DNA of 39,870 bases from an uncultured Bacteriovoracaceae bacterium (GTDB lineage: Bacteria; Bdellovibrionota; Bacteriovoracia; Bacteriovoracales; Bacteriovoracaceae), in assembly GCA_950054155.1 (NCBI GenBank), contig CATLOT010000032.1:1-39870 (forward strand), read 5' to 3'. Under the pieces are notes generated by a model. The model had not been told where the DNA came from. It did not search any database and worked only from the letters and a program-made list of their open reading frames with translations. Below, piece by piece: positions 33,095 through 39,870 of the stretch. Within the stretch, counting starts at the first letter, position 1. Each line of letters opens with the position of its first letter. Position numbers and translations under genes: made by a program.

Positions 33095-33685
33095 ATGAAA
33101 TACTTATCTTTTGACTTAGAGGCCACCGGCTTAAGAGAGAACGACCTTATTATTGAATTTGCTTGTGTGCCCTTTTGTACCGCTGAAAAGAAAGTTCATA
33201 AGGAACTCTACTTCCATACTTTTATTCATTGCCCAAGCTTTGATATCCTAAAGCCTAACCTTGACCCATGGGTCATCGATAATAACGAGGAACTCATTCG
33301 CAAGGCGAATACCACAGGGCTCAAGCTGGACATGTTTAAGAAGCAATTCGATGCTTACCTCTCTAGTGAAAAAGTTAAAAGTTACTTTGATAATCAAAAG
33401 ATCACTCTCTTTGGAAAGAGCATGGCCGCCATTGATCTTCCTTTTATGAATAGAGACCTAGGTTGGGAGTGGATGCGCGAACGCTTTGAACACCGCCAAT
33501 TGGATCTAAGCTCAGTTGCCTACAACCTCATTGACCTTGGTTTTCTTCCTGAAAAATGTAAGAGTGGCTCAGAGCTAATGAAAGAGTTAGGCTTTGGTGA
33601 AGTGGCCCATACGGCCCTTGAAGATGCTATTAATACAGCTCTTATGTATATCAAAATTTTAGAGAAATTTTCTAAGGAGAATTAA
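33095..33685 (+). CDS. DEDDh 3'-5' exonuclease
   Basis: A 196-residue exonuclease of the RNase T/oligoribonuclease-DnaQ superfamily. The acidic residues are Asp7 and Glu9 (SFDLEATGL), Asp114 (AAIDLPFM) and His172/Asp177 (HTALEDA). The His-x4-Asp end marks the DEDDh subtype. It resembles oligoribonuclease in size and in the FDLEATGL opening, but it is not close enough to name. A good AGGAG lies upstream. Its 3' end overlaps the convergent M23 lipoprotein by four bases. It might degrade short RNA or DNA oligonucleotides, including the pGpG product of c-di-GMP breakdown if it is Orn-like (inference). Confidence 0.83.
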   Translation: MKYLSFDLEATGLRENDLIIEFACVPFCTAEKKVHKELYFHTFIHCPSFDILKPNLDPWVIDNNEELIRKANTTGLKLDMFKKQFDAYLSSEKVKSYFDNQKITLFGKSMAAIDLPFMNRDLGWEWMRERFEHRQLDLSSVAYNLIDLGFLPEKCKSGSELMKELGFGEVAHTALEDAINTALMYIKILEKFSKEN

Positions 33686-34332
33686 TCCTCGTAGGCCAAA
33701 AAGGCCAAGGGATTAAGTGCCTTTGAGTCATGCCTTACTTCAAAATGAAGGTGAGGTCCCGTACTACGTCCCGTCATCCCCACCTGAGCAATAACCTGTC
33801 CCCTATGAACCTTATCACCTTTAGAAGTGTAATTCTTTTTCGCGTGCGCATAGACAGTAAAGAGCCCACCATCATGGGCGATAACAGTAAGATTCCCATA
33901 ACCGCCAAGGTCATTTCCTGAATAGATAACGACCCCTGATTCAGCGGCTACAATACTTGTTCCAATACGGGCGGCGATATCAATGCCCTCGTGGGCACGG
34001 CCCCAGCGCTTTCCAAACTTAGAGGTAAGACGTTTTGAAGAAGGAACGGGCCACGCTAATTTACCGTGTTGAAAATAGTAATGACTTTCAATATTAGCCG
34101 TTCCAGCTAGGACTCCTCTCTTAAGAGGCACAAAGACCCAATCGCCACTAGCAGGAGAGCGTCCTTTATTATGGGCCTTTATTTTCCAAAGAGGCACGCT
34201 AAATTCTTTAGCGAGACTTTTTAAATTCTCTCCCTCTCTTAACTGCACATAGTGCCCACTCTCAAGTGAGGCACATCCCGATAACAACACGAGAACAATA
34301 GCAGTAAAAAATGAAGATAATTTAAAACGCAT
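33682..34332 (-). CDS. LysM/M23 peptidoglycan hydrolase-like lipoprotein (NlpD-type)
   Basis: A 216-residue lipoprotein: signal with LSGC (Cys20), a short LysM domain (residues about 28-70, YVQLREGENLKSLAKEF) for peptidoglycan binding, then an M23 lysostaphin-type domain. The zinc motif H114-x3-D118 (HEGIDIA) and H194-L-H196-F (GPHLHFEV) are intact, so unlike E. coli NlpD, which lacks catalytic residues, it may be a true endopeptidase. It follows surE by nine bases, echoing the surE-pcm-nlpD order of many proteobacteria, but without pcm. Likely role in cell-wall cleavage at division or outer-membrane linkage. Confidence 0.88.
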   Translation of the reverse strand: MRFKLSSFFTAIVLVLLSGCASLESGHYVQLREGENLKSLAKEFSVPLWKIKAHNKGRSPASGDWVFVPLKRGVLAGTANIESHYYFQHGKLAWPVPSSKRLTSKFGKRWGRAHEGIDIAARIGTSIVAAESGVVIYSGNDLGGYGNLTVIAHDGGLFTVYAHAKKNYTSKGDKVHRGQVIAQVGMTGRSTGPHLHFEVRHDSKALNPLAFLAYED

Positions 34333-34341
34333 CTCTTCCTT

Positions 34342-35115
34342 TTAACTTAGTGAGAACTCCTCACAATACTTTTTCCATTCCTCAATCTTTTCGGCTTTTT
34401 TTCCTAGAAGATTTAGGATGCTAATGGAAATATATCCCTCATCCACGGCCTGACAGTCTGTATTTTCATCGCCTTCAAACCCTTGATAGACACCACCAAT
34501 CCAATAGTAATCACGCCCTCTAAAATCCTGTCGTTGAGTAATTTCCTCGGAATAACGTCTAATTCCTAAATCACAAATCTTTATGCCCTTAATTTTTTCA
34601 AGAGGCTCATCCGGAACATTGATATTGATAAGATGAAGGGGTGGGATAATCGCCTTTAGCTCTGGTGTAATAAAATTCATCAGAAACTCTGCCGCTGTAT
34701 CAAAATTCATTCCCTCACTACTTTGTCGGTGAAAGTCACAAACAAGAGAGACTGCAATAGCAGGTATGCCATGAAAAATGCCTTCTCTCGCAGCTGCTAC
34801 CGTACCACTGTAGTAAATATCCTGACCAAGATTTGCCCCACGATTAATGCCCGAAACAATAAGATCTGGTTTATCGTCCATAAGCTTTCCAAAGCCCATC
34901 AGCGTACAATCTGCGGGATAACCTGAGCATCCATAGACTTTTTCTCCAACCTCAACCACTCGAAGTGGATTATCCAGGGACAGAGTATGCCCAGTGGTTG
35001 AGCGCTCCTCTAGTGGTGCGACAACAAAGGTATCAAACTTCTTTTTTAAAAACTGATTTAGACTTTCAATTCCTGGCGCATAAACGCCATCATCATTAGA
35101 GATAAGTATTTTCAT
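34342..35115 (-). CDS. surE: 5'-nucleotidase SurE
   Basis: A 257-residue metal-dependent survival protein SurE, cytosolic, hydrolysing nucleoside monophosphates and short polyphosphate. The metal-site ISNDDG (residues 5-10), PLEERSTTGHTLSL, SGYPADC and SGINRGANLGQDIYYSGTVAAA are all canonical. Length is normal. It lies nine bases after the TrpF-like gene and nine before the M23 lipoprotein, as part of a six-gene minus-strand operon. It is the second nucleotidase-type protein in the window besides the UshA-like one. Confidence 0.95.
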   Translation of the reverse strand: MKILISNDDGVYAPGIESLNQFLKKKFDTFVVAPLEERSTTGHTLSLDNPLRVVEVGEKVYGCSGYPADCTLMGFGKLMDDKPDLIVSGINRGANLGQDIYYSGTVAAAREGIFHGIPAIAVSLVCDFHRQSSEGMNFDTAAEFLMNFITPELKAIIPPLHLININVPDEPLEKIKGIKICDLGIRRYSEEITQRQDFRGRDYYWIGGVYQGFEGDENTDCQAVDEGYISISILNLLGKKAEKIEEWKKYCEEFSLS

Positions 35116-35124
35116 TTTCTTCCT

Positions 35125-35769
35125 TTAGAGAAGGGTTTTAGGAACACTTCGAAGTGAAGCTTCAAGTCCACCAAGATCGACATTCCTAAAGCAAACTTCA
35201 ACCTTTTGATTTATGGGTAACATAAGATAATCAAGGTCAAAGAGTTCGCAAAGACTCGGCCGGTAATTACTGTCCCAATCTCCTTCAAGAATTTGATAGA
35301 GATCAATACTTTGTTGAGAGAAGGTTTGATAGTAACGAGCAGCAAATTGCTGAAGGACGCCATTGTCACCCAAATAATCAAGATAATGATGAGAAAAAAC
35401 AACACCTTTTAAGTTACTCTGAGGGAGAGGCATGGGCCCATTACCACTTATTTTCTTGAGATAACCAACACCGAATGAATTACAAAACTCATCCGCTTCG
35501 TCAGCGCAGAAATAAAGAAGAATCTCTCCTGAGAAAACCTCCCTCACCGATTTAATCAAGCGATGAATAATGAAGTCCTTCTCTTGACTAAACTGCAGCA
35601 CAAGAACTCCACCCACCATGGCCTGTGCCATTTCAAGAAGGCGGTACTCCTGAATAAAGTTGAGAGAGCGCGGGCGAAGATCAAAGCATAGGAAGTCGAT
35701 ATTCCTCTCAGCAAGAAAGGAGACTGTTCGTTGATCGTAAATCCCAGAAAGCGCCAGCTTTAGACTCAT
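35125..35769 (-). CDS. TrpF-like (phosphoribosylanthranilate isomerase-related) protein, probably divergent
   Basis: A 214-residue protein. The start KLALSGIYDQ resembles the TrpF opening K-x-CGIT, and IDFLCFDLRPRSLNFIQ resembles its FVFYPKSPRYV. A later QILEGDWDSNYRPSL echoes the LAGGLxPENV loop. The catalytic Cys of TrpF (Cys7 in the Thermotoga enzyme) would be Ser here, and the catalytic Asp is not clearly present. So it is perhaps a TIM-barrel relative without isomerase activity. It follows the TrpG-like gene by seven bases. Whether it works with that amidotransferase is inference. Alternative: an unrelated barrel protein. Confidence 0.4.
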   Translation of the reverse strand: MSLKLALSGIYDQRTVSFLAERNIDFLCFDLRPRSLNFIQEYRLLEMAQAMVGGVLVLQFSQEKDFIIHRLIKSVREVFSGEILLYFCADEADEFCNSFGVGYLKKISGNGPMPLPQSNLKGVVFSHHYLDYLGDNGVLQQFAARYYQTFSQQSIDLYQILEGDWDSNYRPSLCELFDLDYLMLPINQKVEVCFRNVDLGGLEASLRSVPKTLL

Positions 35770-35776
35770 AGAGTCA

Positions 35777-36337
35777 TTATACTATTTTCTCAAGCAGTGC
35801 GTTTAAAACTTCTTTTGGGAAAGTTGTTCCTACCGACTCAGGATGAAACTGAACCCCAATCCAGTTCTTTTGATGAAAGTAGATGATATTGCCCTGATAC
35901 TTTGAAACACTGTCAGCATGGGGCATTGAACCATTAGGGGCCCAACTATTATAGAATTGACCGCGCAGTTTTTCCACGCCAAGCAGCTGACCAAGTTCAT
36001 CAAGTTCTAGGGACTTTCCATGCAGAGGACGCTCTAAATTAATAGGCCTCACTCCAAGACGTGCACAGAGAAATTGATGGCCAAGGCAAACTCCAAGAGT
36101 TGGAATCGACTCTATAAAATGCCATAACTCTTCAGAGAAATTATAATCATCAATATGCCCAGGGCCAGGTCCTAGCATTAAGAAGGCACACTGATTCCTC
36201 TTATAAACCTCTGCAATACTTTCCTTATCTTCGCCCTTAATACAAATGGCCTTTAGGCCTAACTGCTGGGTCAGCACTTCTTTAATATTAAAGAAGAAAC
36301 TATCTGAAAAATCGACAAGCAAGCAGGTTTGATTCAT
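35777..36337 (-). CDS. TrpG/PabA-type glutamine amidotransferase
   Basis: About 186 residues from ATG 36337, chosen because it lies one base after the lptD stop (TAA-G-ATG) and matches the family start (CLLVDFSDSFFFNI, compare LLIDNYDSFTYN). Class I glutaminase residues are present: nucleophile Cys in GVCLGHQF, LMLGPGPGHI oxyanion strand, and His/Glu in QFHPES. It would supply ammonia for anthranilate or aminodeoxychorismate synthesis, but no synthase subunit (TrpE/PabB) lies in the window. It sits inside a folC-lptD-surE operon. folC next door hints at folate (PabA) rather than tryptophan, while the TrpF-like neighbour hints the opposite. Confidence 0.82.
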   Translation of the reverse strand: MNQTCLLVDFSDSFFFNIKEVLTQQLGLKAICIKGEDKESIAEVYKRNQCAFLMLGPGPGHIDDYNFSEELWHFIESIPTLGVCLGHQFLCARLGVRPINLERPLHGKSLELDELGQLLGVEKLRGQFYNSWAPNGSMPHADSVSKYQGNIIYFHQKNWIGVQFHPESVGTTFPKEVLNALLEKIV

Positions 36338-36338
36338 C

Positions 36339-38726
36339 TTAATTAAGAAAAGAGCCCTTTCCATCACCAAAATTGAGAAGGAAATTAAAGCTCACTCGTT
36401 TTTCAACAATTGTCTTTAAATACTCTAATTCAAAGATCCAGCAATTATTCTTAGGTCTGTATAAAACTCCATAGCGACTTTGATTCGAGCGCTTAAGAGA
36501 GAGGTCATATTCCCAACTGGCGCTCACGGTATAGAGATCACTTAGAGACAACTGACCACTCGCCCCCACAAACTTATCTGTCGGCACACGAAAGGAATTG
36601 TAGCGGGCAAAGCCACTAACCCAGCCACTATCAAAATTCTGTGTGATATTTGCCCTAAAAATATTTTCCTGTGTCGACCAGTAATAATACTCTTGAAAAC
36701 TAAAGGACGTTTTATCTAGGGTAAAGCCAGTATTAATATAAAGTCTCGTTAAGCGCTCCTTAAAACTAAGCTCTCGACCAAGGGCATCCGTCTTGCGATA
36801 GAGGTCAAAGCCCTGACTAATATCAAAGTAGCCAATATTGCTATAGTCAAAATTGTCTCTAAGACCCTGCTCATCTGCGAGAATATTTTGGGCCTGAGCA
36901 CTCTTTCGTAAGAGGCGATTATTCCACTGAATCTCAAGTGTGTTATTAAGAGGCATTGTGGTCTTTGAAGTTTCGTTAGCCGCTAAAAACTCCTGAGAGC
37001 GGATAGTATCGATAGGATCAAAGAGACCATTATCTTCCTGAATTTGATTATAAAAGGCCGTACTGCCGTCAAAGTCTTGCTTTGAGAGAAAGTAGTGCTT
37101 TAATTTAAAGTCCTGACTATGACGGTAACTATTATGAATAATTTCATAGGTGTCTTTTTGGGCCTTATTAATATCAGGAAGGTCTCCCATTAAATGGGTG
37201 CTGTTACTAACCTTTTTTTCATCATTCTTTACAACCAACTCTCCAGGAATAACTTGTTTGTAGGCGAGGCCAAAAATTTTATCAAGAGTTAGGCTCGCCT
37301 CCGTTTCCTGAATAAGGGCTTGCTTCCAAAACCAATTGCGCTTCTCTTTAGTAGGAAAGTGGTAGTACTGATAATCAAATTCACTCTTGGTTGAAATATT
37401 AACAGGACCCAATTGGCCTAAATTCCAAACGATATAAGGCTGAGCATTGAGACGGTGAGTATTTCTAATAAAACGATTTTCCACCACATTATTTTGCTTA
37501 AAGACGGTGAAATCAAAGTGGCCACCAAAACTAATACGCTCAAGAAGAGGAATATCACTCTCTAGTAATTGATAGGTATTTAAATCAAGATTAACTTTTG
37601 GTAGCACTTGCACGTAGGAATTATCAAAGGCATAAGCATTGTCATTGAGAAGGTTCTCTCGATATCCGGCCTCTATTCCCATGCTAAAGAGATCCTTTCT
37701 CATTTCAAAGAAGGTCTCAGCACCGGTATCAGAGCTAAAAATCTTATCAGTCGCGTAGTATTGAAAATCCCTAAGGAAGTCAAAGTCACGAGTTTGATTG
37801 TAAATAAAGTGATGATTGAAATCACTGCTGGTATTGAAGTGGTGCTCCCACTGACCAAAACTTCTAAAGCTTTCTGTACCAGACTTTTTACGATTCTCTT
37901 TTCCAGGAAGATAAATTCCATCATCAATTGCGAAACTATCGACCTGATACCAAAGACCATCGCGGGGGGTGTGGCGAAATTCAAACTCTCCCCCATAACC
38001 ACGATTCCCAAAATAACTCGGAGTAAGAGTCATATCCATTTGATCAGAGATCGCCCAAAAGAAGGGCTGCTGAAACCTCACCCCTTCATCAACATTAAGA
38101 CCAAAGGTGGGAAAGAGAAGTCCTGTCTCACGACTCTTTTTAATGGGGAGAATAATATAGGGAATATACATCACCACAACGCCTTTAACTTTTATATAGG
38201 CATGGCGAATGCGAATATATTCTCCTAGGGTAATTCTAATCTCACGCCCAAAAACACTCCAAGACTCTGGACAATCTTTACAGGTCGAATACTCAGCGTC
38301 CTTTCCATAGATTTCATTTTCACCAATGCGTGAAAGTTGCTCACCAAGGACGACATAGCTATCAGAGAGGATACGGGCGTTTTTGACATCAAGCCTTTGC
38401 GTATTAAAGTTATAATCAAGCTGTGAGCCATACATTGTCATGGTGTCATCAACGTAGCGCACATTTCCTAACACTTGAGCATCACTTGTCTCAAAACTTA
38501 AAGACGCTTTCTCACCATAAATAGTATTGGCCCCTTGGGTGATAATAACATTACCAACGGCCTCAAAGCGGTTTTCAACGGTTCTGCGAAAGGCCTTATC
38601 AGAGAGGACCTGTACATCGTTACTCGCTGAGAATTGAAAGCTCTCTCTCGCTTGTAAATTACTGGTATAAACGCTCGCGCACAGGAGCAAAATGAAGAAG
38701 GGCACCAATGAAATAGTAGGAACCAC
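36339..38726 (-). CDS. lptD: LPS-assembly outer-membrane protein LptD
   Basis: The frame is open from 38786, but GTG 38726 is preferred: AAGGG lies nine bases before it and it leaves a normal signal peptide (VPTISLVPFFILLLCASVYTS). About 795 residues. An N-terminal OstA/LptA-like beta-jellyroll domain (VIITQGANTIYGEKASL) precedes the LptD barrel. The linking segment YSTCKDCPESWSVFGREI has the CxxC that may form disulfides, then YIPYIILPIKKSRETGLLFP, highly typical of LptD. The rest is an outer-membrane barrel with aromatic strands. It inserts lipopolysaccharide in the outer leaflet with LptE. Its 5' end overlaps folC, and its stop is one base from the amidotransferase start. Confidence 0.93.
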   Translation of the reverse strand: MVPTISLVPFFILLLCASVYTSNLQARESFQFSASNDVQVLSDKAFRRTVENRFEAVGNVIITQGANTIYGEKASLSFETSDAQVLGNVRYVDDTMTMYGSQLDYNFNTQRLDVKNARILSDSYVVLGEQLSRIGENEIYGKDAEYSTCKDCPESWSVFGREIRITLGEYIRIRHAYIKVKGVVVMYIPYIILPIKKSRETGLLFPTFGLNVDEGVRFQQPFFWAISDQMDMTLTPSYFGNRGYGGEFEFRHTPRDGLWYQVDSFAIDDGIYLPGKENRKKSGTESFRSFGQWEHHFNTSSDFNHHFIYNQTRDFDFLRDFQYYATDKIFSSDTGAETFFEMRKDLFSMGIEAGYRENLLNDNAYAFDNSYVQVLPKVNLDLNTYQLLESDIPLLERISFGGHFDFTVFKQNNVVENRFIRNTHRLNAQPYIVWNLGQLGPVNISTKSEFDYQYYHFPTKEKRNWFWKQALIQETEASLTLDKIFGLAYKQVIPGELVVKNDEKKVSNSTHLMGDLPDINKAQKDTYEIIHNSYRHSQDFKLKHYFLSKQDFDGSTAFYNQIQEDNGLFDPIDTIRSQEFLAANETSKTTMPLNNTLEIQWNNRLLRKSAQAQNILADEQGLRDNFDYSNIGYFDISQGFDLYRKTDALGRELSFKERLTRLYINTGFTLDKTSFSFQEYYYWSTQENIFRANITQNFDSGWVSGFARYNSFRVPTDKFVGASGQLSLSDLYTVSASWEYDLSLKRSNQSRYGVLYRPKNNCWIFELEYLKTIVEKRVSFNFLLNFGDGKGSFLN

Positions 38727-39870
38727 ACACGAGCACCCTTTGATCCCTTTGTGAATTTTCAAAAAGATATTTAAAATCCGTCTCAAAACTTACCTTTCGC
38801 TCAGTCTCCTCTCCTCTATTCCAAGCACTGCGCAGCTTTTCTAAAGAAGTGGCCCGAGGGTGATCAAATTCAAAAAGCCTCACCCTTTGTCCCATACAGG
38901 GGGAGTTCTTAATAAGCTCCAGGCAATGAAAGACATCTTCTTCATCACTTCGGCTCATGCCAACCCAGACTTCATCAAACCCAGTACAACTTTTTTGGGA
39001 TAAATTCCCCACTGATGCTTGGTTTGATACCCAGTGCGCTAAACTCCGTAACCCATCTAAATTATGAGACCCTACTAATGTAAACTCCTGCTTTTGATAT
39101 GTCACTTTAAAGGGGCGCGCCCACAGAACATCGGGAGTGATAACCTCGATTTTGTCCCCTTGCATAAATTCATCAAATAGACGTCGTGACACCCACTCAT
39201 TACGCTCTTGAAAAGTCGCTTCTTCTTTAAGGGGTAAAAGCTGTAAAGGAATCTCCTTTTCCTCACAGAAGGAAGCGAGTTCTTCACGCAAAAAGCTTTG
39301 TGTGACACCACTCACAAGGGGCTTGCCCTGGCGACTTACCCCAAGTTTCTCATGAAGAATTCCTTTTAGACTCGAACCCAAAAACTCCACATGATCACGG
39401 CCAATACTTGTCACTGCACAGAGATCTGCATCAAAGAAGTTAACAGCGTCGAGTCGACCTCCTAGGCCAACCTCAAAAATAAGGACCGCCTTTTCATCAT
39501 CGCCATATTCTTTGGCTAATTCACAAAAACAGAAAAAGAGAAATTCATAGAAGGTCAGTTCACCGGCAAGGTTTTCATTTTCTTTAAAAACGCCCATGAG
39601 TTTTTCACCCCTCACAAGCTTTCCTTCAAAACTAAAGCGCTCCCGCACCGAGAGAATATGAGGTGAGGACCAAAGAAGGGGTCGCATTCCCGCTTGCAAG
39701 AGATACTCTTCAAGAAGAAGACAACTTTGTCCCTTACCGTTAGTACCACCAATAGTAATGATAGGAATATTTCTAAGAGCTTCTTTAAAGGGTGTGAAAT
39801 ACTTATTTAAGCGATCAGAGTCAGGTGAAAACCTTTCAACACCAAGAAGCTTTGAAGCCCATTCATTGAG
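38659..39870 (-). CDS. folC: Folylpolyglutamate synthase/dihydrofolate synthase, 5' end beyond window
   Basis: The minus frame is open from the right edge for 403 codons. The Mur-ligase-type P-loop IITIGGTNGKGQS (about residues 37-49 of the fragment) is followed by WSSPHILSVRERFSFEGK, the family's SPHL substrate segment, and VGLGGRLDAVN and TSIGRDHVEFLG, all canonical. It attaches glutamates to folates in the cytosol. The end is VLVCGSYYFIGALL, typical. Only the extreme N-terminus is missing. Its last 68 bases (or 128 by the longest lptD start) overlap lptD in another frame. In many proteobacteria folC follows accD, which may lie just outside. Confidence 0.93.
   Translation of the reverse strand, partial: LNEWASKLLGVERFSPDSDRLNKYFTPFKEALRNIPIITIGGTNGKGQSCLLLEEYLLQAGMRPLLWSSPHILSVRERFSFEGKLVRGEKLMGVFKENENLAGELTFYEFLFFCFCELAKEYGDDEKAVLIFEVGLGGRLDAVNFFDADLCAVTSIGRDHVEFLGSSLKGILHEKLGVSRQGKPLVSGVTQSFLREELASFCEEKEIPLQLLPLKEEATFQERNEWVSRRLFDEFMQGDKIEVITPDVLWARPFKVTYQKQEFTLVGSHNLDGLRSLAHWVSNQASVGNLSQKSCTGFDEVWVGMSRSDEEDVFHCLELIKNSPCMGQRVRLFEFDHPRATSLEKLRSAWNRGEETERKVSFETDFKYLFENSQRDQRVLVCGSYYFIGALLHFAPVRERLYQ

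Noticed and set aside
37608-38228. 206-codon plus-strand frame
   Set aside because: Antisense to lptD; low-complexity translation with no ribosome site.
1-39870. tRNA genes, rRNA, CRISPR arrays
   Set aside because: No T-loop GGTTCGA-type motifs with acceptor stems and no regularly spaced direct repeats were found by eye on either strand.

Overview
The window reads as a chromosomal core-genome segment of a Gram-negative bacterium. It encodes LptD, a FecR-type outer-membrane protein ending in Phe, many signal peptides and many lipoboxes. Composition is moderately AT-leaning. Small secreted proteins of unknown family, secreted peptidases and lipoproteins sit tightly packed among housekeeping genes. 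This mix suggests the Bdellovibrionota, perhaps a Bacteriovorax/Peredibacter-like organism, but that is inference because no rRNA or other taxonomic marker is present. No CRISPR array, tRNA, prophage or complete insertion sequence was seen. The only mobile-element trace is a transposase N-terminus cut by the left edge.

Layout. 1-5 kb: transposase fragment; tyrS behind a small secreted protein; a secreted-protein gene whose signal peptide is out of frame at an A8 run; a FecR-domain/beta-barrel protein with 16-residue repeats. 4.8-10.7 kb: a minus-strand run (papain-like secreted protease, FadI-type thiolase, small secreted protein), then plus-strand DTW-family tRNA-modifying enzyme and glutathione reductase. 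10.8-16.6 kb: a plus-strand run of overlapping or closely spaced genes, cstA, dacB (PBP4), metG and ung. 16.6-20.6 kb: a lipoprotein and a small secreted protein, a membrane PilZ (c-di-GMP) protein behind a sigma-28-like promoter, a haem-binding lipoprotein and rsmJ. 20.7-28.2 kb: a one-piece glycine decarboxylase made of GcvPA-like and GcvPB-like halves, a DUF885 lipoprotein, a secreted esterase and a DEAD-box helicase. 28.3-33.7 kb: an NlpC/CHAP-like lipoprotein, a 5'-nucleotidase-family protein, a hypothetical, a lipoprotein, a 2Fe-2S ferredoxin and a DEDDh exonuclease. 33.7-39.9 kb: a six-gene minus-strand operon, folC-lptD-(TrpG-like)-(TrpF-like)-surE-(LysM/M23 lipoprotein), joining envelope biogenesis to an orphan amidotransferase pair.

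The most unusual signal lies at about 31.02-31.13 kb on the minus strand. A TATAAT promoter is followed by two hairpins that each display GGA in the loop (ACA-GGA-UGU and GGCA-GGA-UGCC). A strong GC-stem/T6 intrinsic terminator follows. All this lies just ahead of the 5'-nucleotidase gene. It is the architecture of a miniature CsrA/RsmA-sequestering RNA (CsrB/RsmZ type) or of a CsrA-responsive attenuator. With the PilZ protein and its sigma-28-like promoter, it suggests that lifestyle-switch regulation is represented here.
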